A DNA stretch of 64,000 nucleotides. It comes from Oribacterium sp. NK2B42. GTDB lineage: Bacteria > Bacillota > Clostridia > Lachnospirales > Lachnospiraceae. Where the stretch lies: NCBI RefSeq assembly GCF_000424445.1, contig NZ_KE384188.1:1-64000 (forward strand), written 5' to 3'. The notes under the pieces are model-generated. The model did not search any database. It saw nothing but the letters and a program-made list of their open reading frames with translations, and was not told the DNA's origin. Within the stretch, counting starts at the first letter, position 1. The number at the start of each line of letters is the position of its first letter. The translations under genes and the position numbers were made by a program. Shown piece by piece: positions 8,334 through 16,445 of the stretch.

Positions 8334-8341
8334 GAACGATA

Positions 8342-9175
8342 TTATCTTATTATCTCATCGATGGTCGATACTGTACTGAAGCTCCCTGGATGATTTGATA
8401 TAATTTCTTTCATCACCGACAGTTCAAAATAGCTTATATAGCAGAATAATGTTGTATTCTCTCCTGCAATGGCACCCCGGGAATTCATGATAGTACAGGT
8501 TTTATTGAGCTGCCTCTTGATATCACTTATTATTCCATCAGGATCCTGGGTAATAATGGTAACCTGCTTGATTGATTCAAAATGATCAGTATAGTGGTCT
8601 ATTACGCTTGTGGCAACAACATATACAAGAAGACTTAGAAGTGCGGCTGTTGCATCTATCACAACAAATACCGTGAGGTACACAAGAGCATTGAACGCCA
8701 GAAGCACCGGTGTCATGCTGTAGTTTCTTCCTGTCTTATCGGATAGTTTTTTTACTATGATATTCGCAAGAATTTCTGAACCGTCTATACAGCCGCCATA
8801 GCGGAGGATTAATGATAATCCGAAGCCAAGTATTGCTCCACCGAAAGCTACCGCTAGAAAGTGTTCAGTATTTAACTCAAATAGAATATGCTCAAAAAAC
8901 ACAAGCCCCAAAGTGTAGACGATGGAACCAACCGCGGCTTTTATAGTGAAACTTCTTCCAAGAAAAATGTAACCTGCGATCAAAAATGGCAGGAAAACTG
9001 CAATCATCCAAAGTGACAGCTGAAGTCCGGTAAGCTTACTGATAATGATGGCCACACCGGCAGTTCCATAGTCTATAGCATCATTTGGAAGCAATATCAA
9101 AGCAACCGAAAAACTTGCCATTATGGCTCCAAGTATAATAAAGATATATGATAGTATTCCTTGAGTCTTCTTCAT
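8342..9175 (-). CDS. YitT family membrane protein (DUF2179)
   Basis: Five or six N-terminal membrane helices (residues about 10-195), with the characteristic RYGGCIDGSEILANI loop, are followed by a cytoplasmic DUF2179 domain (about 205-277). Members resemble transporters but the substrate is unknown. The ATG overlaps the TGA of the HNH gene by 4 bases, so the two are translationally coupled. A second YitT gene, not closely similar, lies at 56328-57191. Confidence 0.9.
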   Translation of the reverse strand: MKKTQGILSYIFIILGAIMASFSVALILLPNDAIDYGTAGVAIIISKLTGLQLSLWMIAVFLPFLIAGYIFLGRSFTIKAAVGSIVYTLGLVFFEHILFELNTEHFLAVAFGGAILGFGLSLILRYGGCIDGSEILANIIVKKLSDKTGRNYSMTPVLLAFNALVYLTVFVVIDATAALLSLLVYVVATSVIDHYTDHFESIKQVTIITQDPDGIISDIKRQLNKTCTIMNSRGAIAGENTTLFCYISYFELSVMKEIISNHPGSFSTVSTIDEIIR

Positions 9176-9504
9176 TTAGCTTTTTTTCCTTCTGTCATTT
9201 CTGCCCATTCAGTTACACTTTCCCAACCAAGTTTATATTTATCTGCATCTAAACAGTATTTGCTCTTAAGAAACGGATAGTACTCCTTCGCATCCACTAT
9301 CTTTGAGCCTTTCTGTTTATTACACTTCTTGCATAGCGGAAGTAGATTTCTTTCGTCATCTGCTCCGCCTCTGTAATTTGGCACGTAATGTTCTATCGTT
9401 GTCTTCTCCAAGGTAATAGGCCTTCCGCAACGAGCACAAACTCCATCCGTTTTACTTAGAAGAATACGTTTGATTTCCGTTTTCCTTTGCTTAAGGACTC
9501 TCAT
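9172..9504 (-). CDS. HNH endonuclease domain protein, 110 aa
   Basis: It shows a zinc-knuckle CARCG, then TIEHYVPNYRGG, then NLLPLCKKCNKQKGSK, the full HNH pattern with CxxC pairs. Free-standing HNH proteins of this size occur in phage-like, mobile and housekeeping contexts. GGAGG lies close (4 bases) before the ATG at 9504. It overlaps the YitT start by 4 bases. The biological target is unknown. Confidence 0.85.
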   Translation of the reverse strand: MRVLKQRKTEIKRILLSKTDGVCARCGRPITLEKTTIEHYVPNYRGGADDERNLLPLCKKCNKQKGSKIVDAKEYYPFLKSKYCLDADKYKLGWESVTEWAEMTEGKKAK

Positions 9505-9522
9505 ACATCCTCCGGATATCTC

Positions 9523-10431
9523 TTAACAATATCTCTCAATCGTCCTTATGACCGCCGACAAATACGAACTTCCAAAGAGATTCAAGTGATTTGTCAGGTG
9601 GTATAAGTTATATAGATCCCTTCTATCATCATAGCCCGGGATAACTCCCATGGCTTTAAAGTACGCGTCATAAAACTTTCTGTTAAAGCCTCCAAACAGC
9701 TCAGTCATAGCAATGTCCGCCTCATTACACCCAACGTATACCGCCGGATCTATCAGCATTGGCTGCCCCGTTTCATCCGACATGAAGTTACCGGCCCACA
9801 GATCCCCATGCAAAAGAGAATGTTTCTCAGGTTCATAAAGGAATCTGTCCAGGTTATCAAGAAGCCAATTTGTCTTTCTGACGAAACTTCCGTCAAAGTA
9901 TCTTGACGCCAGCTCAAACTGTGGTCGTAGTCTACATTCAGAAAAAAACTCTATCCAGCTGCTCTTTGGAGTGTTCTTCTGCCTGCCGGCACCGATATAA
10001 TTGTCACTATTAAAGCCATATTTCCCATCTGTCACAAAAGATGATACATCCGCCTTATGCATGGCAGCAAGACCTGTGCCAAGCTTTTCCCAAAAGTCAT
10101 GCACTGTCACAGCTCGTTCGATAAATTCCATCAAAAGAAACGAATAGCCATCATCTATGCCAATCGCGTGGATATTCGGAACCCTGATGGTTCCTGTTGT
10201 CCTTATGGCATCTACTCCCTCAGCTTCAGCTCTGAAGAAATCTTTGTTTGAAATAATGTTCGCTTTCAGAAAAAGAGCTTCTCCATTAGAAAGAAAAAGC
10301 TTATAGGCATCATTGGCATCGCCACCGTGAACTGCCTGCTTTCTCTCTACAGAAACGTCTTTCCCTGAGACTAATGAAACAGCCTCTTTTAACGAGTTGC
10401 AGACATGTACTTTATCAGAAATTGTTCCCAT
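9523..10431 (-). CDS. Fructosamine-3-kinase family protein
   Basis: Aminoglycoside-phosphotransferase fold with the catalytic loop LLHGDLWAGN and the metal-binding IDPAVYVGCNEADIAMTELFGG, diagnostic for fructosamine/ketoamine kinases that phosphorylate glycated amines for deglycation. I place the start at 10431 (MGTISDKV), because the longer frame to 10536 lies inside the upstream MIF-like gene. The chosen start overlaps the last 17 bases of that gene in another frame. About 302 aa, close to family length. Confidence 0.88.
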   Translation of the reverse strand: MGTISDKVHVCNSLKEAVSLVSGKDVSVERKQAVHGGDANDAYKLFLSNGEALFLKANIISNKDFFRAEAEGVDAIRTTGTIRVPNIHAIGIDDGYSFLLMEFIERAVTVHDFWEKLGTGLAAMHKADVSSFVTDGKYGFNSDNYIGAGRQKNTPKSSWIEFFSECRLRPQFELASRYFDGSFVRKTNWLLDNLDRFLYEPEKHSLLHGDLWAGNFMSDETGQPMLIDPAVYVGCNEADIAMTELFGGFNRKFYDAYFKAMGVIPGYDDRRDLYNLYHLTNHLNLFGSSYLSAVIRTIERYC

Positions 10432-10606
10432 TCCATCCCCAATCATCTGAACCAAAGTACATAGGAATATCTCCCTCGATTGCCAGCATAAGCCAGTTCT
10501 CGCTCTTCCCAGGAATGATTGAAATAGCCTGTCCAAGGCGTTCCTTGAGCTGTTTCTCTTTTTCCTTTGTTACCGTAACGTTTGTTTTTGTTGAAATGAA
10601 TGGCAT
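10415..10606 (-). pseudogene. MIF-family tautomerase with internal in-frame deletion
   Basis: The first about 50 residues (MPFISTKTNVTVTKEKEKQL onward, with IIPGKSENWLMLAIEG) match the N-terminus of macrophage-migration-inhibitory-factor-like tautomerases, including the catalytic Pro2. The last residues (WGWNGNNF) match the usual C-terminal end of bacterial MIF proteins. The about 45-50 residues normally between are missing, giving 63 aa instead of about 110-115. AGGAGAAGG precedes the ATG. The fold would lack central strands, so activity is unlikely. Family knowledge is from memory. Confidence 0.7.
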
Positions 10607-10944
10607 ATTCCTTCTCCTGTTCTCTGAAATAATTGTATCAACTACAGCCCCCCACAGATATCACCACGGATACCCTTATCAGCATTTTACACTATCTTTA
10701 TTGCATAATTATAAGGCTTTTAGGCGTCCATTACATGATGTCAAGGGGGAAAATACATTTTCCCGAGCAAATGACACTCATTAATATAATGTCTCAGCTT
10801 AAAAAGCCGGGTCTTTAGACCGTGGGGTTTGGTTGAGACATTATAAAACAATACAGGGACGTCGATATAAATATATAAACATTAATGATTATATACAAGA
10901 AGACAAGAAAGGTTCATTCATATGGGAAGGAAAGGTTCATTCAT
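10607..10944. other. Intergenic region, 338 bp, with a hairpin element and a duplicated start region
   Basis: It carries an 11-bp inverted repeat (ATAATGTCTCA at 10786-10796, TGAGACATTAT at 10834-10844) enclosing GGTCTTTAGACC. This layout resembles an IS200/IS605 end. A 23-bp tandem duplication lies next to the following start codon. Short frames here are not convincing. Confidence 0.5.
10786..10844. repeat. Inverted repeat with inner hairpin, possible IS200/IS605 end relic
   Basis: Arms of 11 bp are perfect and enclose 37 bases including the palindrome GGTCTTTAGACC followed by GTGGGG. No transposase gene is adjacent. The identity is a guess from shape. Confidence 0.4.
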
Positions 10945-10960
10945 ATGGGAAGGAATTGTC
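10915..10960. repeat. 23-bp tandem duplication spanning the start codon
   Basis: GGTTCATTCATATGGGAAGG occurs at about 10911-10930 and again at 10934-10953, period 23. The duplication creates two ATG codons (10922 and 10945) in different frames. Only 10945 reads into the zinc ribbon. Confidence 0.75.
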
Positions 10961-13900
10961 CAAAGTGTGGGAAATATAATGAATCCGATAAAAGATTCTG
11001 CTATAACTGTGGTTCACCTTTAATTGATAATACTATTATTAAGAAATTTTGTAGGAACTGTGGCAAACAAATAAATGCTACAGCATCTTTTTGCCCCTAT
11101 TGTGGATACCATCTTACACAGAACAATAAAGAGGGTAATCTCTTTAATAATTCTTCAAATGTAAATAACCCTATTTATTCAGGTGTAAATAACTTAAGAA
11201 CCAGTGAATCCGATAGAAGAAAGAATAAAAGAGTACCAAAGACTATTGTGTCATTGCTTTTAGTATTTGCTATTTTGTTCACAAGTTTAGTAAAACCAGG
11301 GTGGCTACGTAAGAAAATCTCACCACCTGTAAAAGATAATCCTGTTGCTGCATTGACTTCAGATTATAATGGTCTTCCTGATACAAGTGTATTGGAAAAA
11401 GTAGCTTTAGCCGGAAAAAGCAAGGCTTTTAACATTTCGCCAATGGATGGAATGCAAGTTAAAGCTGTCGAAAATGCCCTTGATCAAGACAGAGAATTTA
11501 AGATTACTGATATTGATGACGAAACATTTGATAAATTCGAACAGCAGGTTGCAAATACACTTAAAGGTGATCTGATATATGCATTTGATATAGATGCCGG
11601 GCTTGAGTCCACACAAGTACTACCGGGAAAATTTCAAATTGAATTGGATTTAAATACATTAGGTATACCTGAAGAATTGCAGCCATACACTTCTGTTGTG
11701 CGTTATGTTCCGGAGATAGATGAACCCATTGAATTAGCCGGAAACTTAGAAAAAGGAGTTCTTACCGTTTCATCCAGTCAAAACTCTGTGTTTGGAGTAG
11801 TAATAAACGTTATAAAAGCCATATGTGCTATAAAAGTTACATTATCCGGGGCAATTGTTGCTATAGTTGTTGCTGTTCCGTTAATTATTTGGGGGTTGAA
11901 AGAATGGCATGTAAACAGCTATTTTATTAAGAATCCTTTAGGGACATTAAGTTTACAGACAGATCCAAGATATATAATGTATTTTAAATATAAAGATGTA
12001 GCTATGCCATCTGAGAGATTAGATACCGGGTATAGTAGTAATCTTTATAATAATTATGTTGAAAGTGAAGTGTTCAATGAATGGGTCACAGAATATCAAA
12101 AACGTGTAGAGATAGTTCGTACAGAGGCTGAGGCTGAATATGAAAAAGCCATCAAGGGTCAGATTAAGGACGATAAAAATGTAGAATCTGTATTAGCTAA
12201 ACTAATAAAGCGAGCACAACAACGTAAGAAAGCAGTCAGCAAACTGGATAAACTAAAGTTTATACAGGAGTATGCAGATAATGACAAGGAATTAACTACT
12301 ATAAAATCACAGTTTAAACTTCCGGAAGTTTTGAATGTCATTTCAGATTCCATAAATACTTCTTTGGCTTATATGGAGGATCAAAATATTAAACTGCCAT
12401 CATATGTGATGGAATATCAGCTATTGCCTCGTAGTGAGTTTTCAGATTTACAGGATTATGGGTCTCAGGATTATAAAAATTTGCATTCAGGATTTATGAA
12501 GGTTAATGTTGACTCACTCTTTATAGATGGAAATAAAGCAAAAGGTATAGGTGAGCCAAATAAAGAAAGTATGCTGCTGACATGCCTGCATGAAACATTG
12601 CACATGGTTCAACCTGAGTATGTTAAAGAAAGATTCTTGATTGACAATGACTATATTGGATTTGGAATTTTGAGTCTGGGCACACAATGGTTTGTCAATC
12701 TTAAGTATTGTGAAATGATGGCGAGCCAATTTGAATTTGATGCTGCAACTTATTATTATAATAATGGAAAGATCAAGACTAAACCAAACCATGATGAGGA
12801 ATCTGAAGAGTTTAAAAAACTAGGGCTTGTATCAAGAAAGCATACCATTAATTATGCTGCCGAACTGAACTCTCAACCACATAAGCTAATGGGTAAATAC
12901 GATACTACTCCTTCTGTTAGTACCGGGTATGCTCTTGGTGATTTTCTTGACTATCTACGTGAGAATAAACGTAAAACCACATCAGCGACTACATTACTTA
13001 ATGCCGGTTATGTTAATGACCATAACATCGTTGAATCACTTAAGAGTGCTTATCTAATAGAATCAGATGAAGAATTTAGTAAACTATGGGCAGGATATTG
13101 TGATGAGTACAGAGATATAATTTTAAACCTACAATATATGCAGGATTTATATGATTTACCTTCTGATCTTAGTAAGCTATATAGTACGTATAATTTCAAC
13201 TATCAGATAAAATTGAATTCTCCGGTTTCAATAGTCAGAGCAAATAACCAGCCCTATTCGCTGTTATCTTATAGGTTCATTGCTGATATGAGTACTAAGC
13301 TTAAGGATAAGGGAGATCGTAGCACAGACAAAAGGAGATATAGTATCTATGCTGTGCCTCGTTCTGTTGCGGCAGAGGACACTTCTGTCATTCCTAGAAT
13401 GGTCGAAAATTTAAATGATTATAGAAAGTTTGATGTTCATAATAATCTTTATATTTCTCCAACAGATACAGATATAGACTCTCAAATGGGCATAAATATA
13501 CATCGAGTACTTCAATTAATCTGCACTTCTAAACCGAAGGAAAACTCTGATTATGCTGTTGTAGTTATGTTTGAACCTGACAAACCCAATGTAGAATTAA
13601 AAGAAGATTTAGACTCAATGGGAATTGTAAAGACGGCTACATTAAAGATCAAAGTACCGGAATTACCTACACAGGCTACTGAAAAAGGATATTTGTTCGG
13701 AATTAAAACGGTAATTAAAAATAAGATTACCGGCAAAGAGTATATAATAGACAGTAATAAAACCACTGATGACTTAGGCAAAGAAGTAGAAAAAAATTTA
13801 GGTAGTTTAGGAGTGAACTGGAAAGACAAGTCTAAAGCTGTTGATATTGAGATATTTCAATATCAATATGATTTGGTTAATGATAAAGAAGTCCGGTCAC

Positions 13901-14679
13901 CTTATTCTGTATCCTGGAGATTAAAGCGTAAAGCTGAAGATATCAGGGAAGAAAATGAAACACAGGGAGAACCAGTTGATACACCGGACTATGGAAAGCG
14001 TGATCATGTAGAAACAATTGATGCTATTATTTCTTCTTCATTTTTAAAAACTGATGACACTAAAGATATTCATGCAACAATCCAGCTTAATAACGGCAAC
14101 TTCCAGATTGTAGTTCCGGAACAGCACTGGGTTTTATATATGAATGGTGATCCCAGTAGAGGAAAGAACCTTGAACGTTGGGTTGATGGATATACTATTT
14201 CCGGAACATACAACTCCATCACGACAAATTCAGGTCCTTATGGATATACTTCCGGTGGACGTGAAATAGATTTTAATCAAGATTCCATTCGGATTTCCCC
14301 CGGTACTATCAATTATAAAGCATCAGAGTGGTATACAGACATTTGGGGAGAGAAAAAGGCAGGTAAATTGAAATCTGAAATAACAGAATCATTTACACCT
14401 TCAGAAATAAAGGTTTCCTGGGGAGGCACTTCAGATGCACAAATAAAAACAATATCTGCTTCAGCCAAAGGTAAAAAGGTCACAGAGTATGATTGGGTAG
14501 ATGATGAAAAATCTAAGGAAATAAATACCTACGATGATAGTAAGGATACATTTAGCTGTACTGCAGTATCAAGTTCTACTAATTTTGAACTTCCGAATGG
14601 AAACTGGTATGCAAATGAAGAAGATTACAAATGGGATTGGCTTATAGACCTGGGCAATCTTCTTGATGGAAGAGAGTAA
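10945..14679 (+). CDS. Large zinc-ribbon membrane protein with HExxH metallopeptidase-like motif
   Basis: Two zinc ribbons open the protein (CPKCGKYNESDKRFCYNCG and CRNCGKQINATASFCPYCG). A membrane segment follows at about residues 98-117 (TIVSLLLVFAILFTSLV) and a second at about 290-315. The outer region contains LHETLHMVQ with HExxH at residue 549. An acidic EFD about 55 residues later could supply a third metal ligand. The C-terminal 300 residues look like beta-rich repeats. I propose a cytoplasmic zinc ribbon and an external zincin-like domain; substrate unknown. The start at 10945 follows an AAGGAAAGG stretch; the frame also extends to 10885 without a site. The gene is strikingly AT-rich compared with its neighbours, suggesting transfer. 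Confidence 0.8.
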   Translation: MGRNCPKCGKYNESDKRFCYNCGSPLIDNTIIKKFCRNCGKQINATASFCPYCGYHLTQNNKEGNLFNNSSNVNNPIYSGVNNLRTSESDRRKNKRVPKTIVSLLLVFAILFTSLVKPGWLRKKISPPVKDNPVAALTSDYNGLPDTSVLEKVALAGKSKAFNISPMDGMQVKAVENALDQDREFKITDIDDETFDKFEQQVANTLKGDLIYAFDIDAGLESTQVLPGKFQIELDLNTLGIPEELQPYTSVVRYVPEIDEPIELAGNLEKGVLTVSSSQNSVFGVVINVIKAICAIKVTLSGAIVAIVVAVPLIIWGLKEWHVNSYFIKNPLGTLSLQTDPRYIMYFKYKDVAMPSERLDTGYSSNLYNNYVESEVFNEWVTEYQKRVEIVRTEAEAEYEKAIKGQIKDDKNVESVLAKLIKRAQQRKKAVSKLDKLKFIQEYADNDKELTTIKSQFKLPEVLNVISDSINTSLAYMEDQNIKLPSYVMEYQLLPRSEFSDLQDYGSQDYKNLHSGFMKVNVDSLFIDGNKAKGIGEPNKESMLLTCLHETLHMVQPEYVKERFLIDNDYIGFGILSLGTQWFVNLKYCEMMASQFEFDAATYYYNNGKIKTKPNHDEESEEFKKLGLVSRKHTINYAAELNSQPHKLMGKYDTTPSVSTGYALGDFLDYLRENKRKTTSATTLLNAGYVNDHNIVESLKSAYLIESDEEFSKLWAGYCDEYRDIILNLQYMQDLYDLPSDLSKLYSTYNFNYQIKLNSPVSIVRANNQPYSLLSYRFIADMSTKLKDKGDRSTDKRRYSIYAVPRSVAAEDTSVIPRMVENLNDYRKFDVHNNLYISPTDTDIDSQMGINIHRVLQLICTSKPKENSDYAVVVMFEPDKPNVELKEDLDSMGIVKTATLKIKVPELPTQATEKGYLFGIKTVIKNKITGKEYIIDSNKTTDDLGKEVEKNLGSLGVNWKDKSKAVDIEIFQYQYDLVNDKEVRSPYSVSWRLKRKAEDIREENETQGEPVDTPDYGKRDHVETIDAIISSSFLKTDDTKDIHATIQLNNGNFQIVVPEQHWVLYMNGDPSRGKNLERWVDGYTISGTYNSITTNSGPYGYTSGGREIDFNQDSIRISPGTINYKASEWYTDIWGEKKAGKLKSEITESFTPSEIKVSWGGTSDAQIKTISASAKGKKVTEYDWVDDEKSKEINTYDDSKDTFSCTAVSSSTNFELPNGNWYANEEDYKWDWLIDLGNLLDGRE

Positions 14680-14706
14680 ATTTCATTACAGTTTCTCGGT
14701 TTTTCT

Positions 14707-14746
14707 AAAAGAGATGGAGAGATTCCATTATCCCTCCATCTCTTTT
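14707..14746 (+). terminator. Intrinsic terminator after the zinc-ribbon gene
   Basis: AAAAGAGATGGAG (14707-14719) pairs perfectly with CTCCATCTCTTTT (14734-14746), and T residues follow. Confidence 0.75.
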
Positions 14747-14761
14747 ACTATACTTATGTTT

Positions 14762-15085
14762 TTATTTGCCTTTTGTAAATCTCATGGCTGTTTCATAACC
14801 GATTCTATTAGCCTCTTACGGTGTTATCTCCACTGGCTTAAAGGACTGCCTGATCTGATAAGCAATAATATCCCCAGGTATTTCCTTACCAATAAATGCA
14901 TCATAGTTTCTTTTCATCAGTGCAAATTCTGAAGCTACTGCTTTAGGATCACAGGCATAAGCCGTGATAAGCTTTCCATCCTCTGTCTTATCCGGATTCT
15001 CTACATATTTACATTTGGCTTCAAAAGTTTCTCCCTGGGTGAGTCCCTTATTCTGATACATTGCTATTAGTTTTGTTGCTGCCAT
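14762..15085 (-). pseudogene. Relaxase (MobA/VirD2-like) N-terminal remnant with in-frame stop
   Basis: From MAATKLIAMYQNKG (ATG at 15085, GGAGGAAAT upstream), the frame reads typical mobilization-relaxase sequence to KPVEITP. It then meets TAA at 14816-14818 where the family normally has Glu. It continues in frame with EANRIGYETAMRFTKGK and ends at a second stop (14762). The metal-binding His cluster that should follow KGK is absent. It is therefore a truncated, nonsense-bearing relic of a conjugative or mobilizable element. Confidence 0.8.
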
Positions 15086-15146
15086 ATATTTCCTCCTAAC
15101 GAAAAAAGCTGGCCGCAAGATAATAAAATCTCACAGCCAGCTTCTG

Positions 15147-15363
15147 TTAAATATTTGATAGCCGCATCAAAATATCATTCATAACCTTCCAGATATCTTC
15201 ATGCTGCTTTTTCAATTGTTCAATATCTTCCTGATACACCTTGCCTGTTGCATTGGCTTTATGGGCATACTGATTCAGATTGTTTGAGTTAATGCGTAAA
15301 AGTCTTACTGCCTCTTTCACATCTGATAAATCCAGCACTACAATATAACCATTCAGAGCATCC
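15147..15363 (-). pseudogene. MobC-like mobilization protein, C-terminal remnant
   Basis: The minus strand reads DALNGYIVVLDLSDVKEAVR, then RINSNNLNQYAHKANATGKV, the C-terminal half of plasmid mobilization MobC proteins. These bind oriT with the relaxase. Coding similarity begins exactly where a 33-bp-arm palindrome ends (15364), so the N-terminal half was lost or displaced there. It lies 60 bases upstream of the relaxase remnant, the usual mobC-mobA order. Confidence 0.75.
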
Positions 15364-15447
15364 GTAACAGTTCATTCGGTGGGCCAGGAGGACGGGGTTG
15401 ATGGTCCACCAACTCCCGTCCTCCTGGCCCACTGAATGAACTGTTAC
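15364..15447. repeat. Long near-perfect palindrome (33-bp arms) interrupting mobC
   Basis: Arms 15364-15396 and 15415-15447 are complementary at 32 of 33 positions, around an 18-base loop. Outer ends are GTAACAGTTCATTC/GAATGAACTGTTAC. No coding capacity. It may be a miniature inverted-repeat element or an oriT-like structure. The 11-mer GTAACAGTTCA recurs twice elsewhere. Confidence 0.9.
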
Positions 15448-15464
15448 CATTTACTGAAGTCACC

Positions 15465-15492
15465 GGAAAAAATGAACCGGGTTCAATTTTTT
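15465..15492 (-). terminator. Terminator of the deacylase gene
   Basis: TGAACC/GGTTCA stem (15473-15485) is followed on the minus strand by TTTTTT, about 20 bases past the stop at 15510. Confidence 0.65.
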
Positions 15493-15509
15493 GTAATTAC
15501 GATTCAGTT

Positions 15510-16052
15510 TTATTCCCCCACCAAATGAACCGTCATGTATTCATGCTCTACAGCAGGAAGAAACTTCTTTATCACATCATCAGTGCGCATCTTAAGGCTC
15601 GCTGTGTTCACACATGGATGACACCCGATATACTCGTCCTTCAGCACATCCTCGTCGATCAGAAGCTTTACTGCATGATCTTTATCATTCATCAGACCCA
15701 TAACGCTGACAGCCCCCGGTTCTATGTCGAGATACTTCAACATATCCTCCGCTTCTGCAAAAGAAAGCCTGGCGGAATTTATCTGAAAAGACAATTCCTT
15801 TGTCTTAAACTTCTTATCTCCGGGCATCATCAAAAGATAAAACGCTGTCTTCTGTCGATTGCACAAAAACAGATTCTTGCACATCACAACATCCATGATT
15901 TTGTCTATCTCCTCGCAAGCCTCCATTGTTTCCGCATGCTCGTGATCCATTCTTTTATATTTAATGCCTAAAGAATCCAGAAAATCATAAGTGCGTACCT
16001 CTCTTGGCAGCCGCCCCTCAACATTCTCCGGCCTTCCGTCAAATAATTCCAT
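15510..16052 (-). CDS. Prolyl-tRNA synthetase-associated (YbaK/ProX-like) aminoacyl-tRNA deacylase
   Basis: Single INS/YbaK-type editing domain of 180 aa with KNLFLCNRQ, KELSFQINSARLSFA and the hallmark GCHPCVNTASL near the end. These free-standing enzymes hydrolyse mischarged tRNA(Pro), typically Ala-tRNA(Pro), in trans. GGAGGAAATACG precedes the ATG. Monocistronic, with its own terminator. Exact substrate within the superfamily is not certain. Confidence 0.9.
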   Translation of the reverse strand: MELFDGRPENVEGRLPREVRTYDFLDSLGIKYKRMDHEHAETMEACEEIDKIMDVVMCKNLFLCNRQKTAFYLLMMPGDKKFKTKELSFQINSARLSFAEAEDMLKYLDIEPGAVSVMGLMNDKDHAVKLLIDEDVLKDEYIGCHPCVNTASLKMRTDDVIKKFLPAVEHEYMTVHLVGE

Positions 16053-16445
16053 CGTATTTCCTCCATCCCTGTGTAGAATCCCTATATATGATTTCTCCTT
16101 TGCTAATGCCTACTATTCTACACGAGATCAGAAATATATAAAACACGAATATCAGTACATATGGAATTTGATATCCGGTACTGTACGTTATAACACATCG
16201 ACGAAAATATACAGATTTGCCAGATGGCTGAAAGACTCTTTTTATTATATGGTCTGAAAACAGACAATATGAAAATCTTTTGGGCTGTGTTATGATTCTA
16301 AAAGCTTAGAATCCCAGGCTAAGCCGGTACTGCCTGTTGGTTTTGTTGTACTGACTTTATTCAATAATAGGAACCGGATAGATCTGCATCTGTATGTGAG
16401 AGATAAACGGCGAAAAACATGCGTTAATAGAGGAGAACCGATCGG
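16053..16445. other. Intergenic/leader region of recQ
   Basis: It contains a small hairpin GATTCTA/TAGAATC (16294-16313) and the 57-base leader repeat at 16380-16436 shared with the L,D-transpeptidase gene. No gene is supported. Confidence 0.6.
16380..16436 (+). repeat. Shared 5' leader element, copy 1 (upstream of recQ)
   Basis: It is identical to 34196-34252 at 52 of 57 positions with no gaps, including the core GATAAACGGCGAAAAACATG and the GAGGAG ribosome site. It ends 10 bases before the recQ ATG. Confidence 0.85.

Larger units (their letters stand above)
7862..8341. other. Intergenic region carrying promoter, Mn riboswitch and a YitT terminator
   Basis: It holds the exchanger leader (7992-8156) and the terminator of the upstream YitT gene (8303-8333). 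It also holds one copy of the 11-mer GTAACAGTTCA at 8197-8207, which recurs at 15364 and 43694. Confidence 0.7.

Noticed and set aside
10374-10818. Plus-strand ORFs opposite and beyond the kinase gene
   Set aside because: They run antisense to the kinase and MIF genes or through the hairpin at 10786, have no ribosome sites and show no protein-like pattern.
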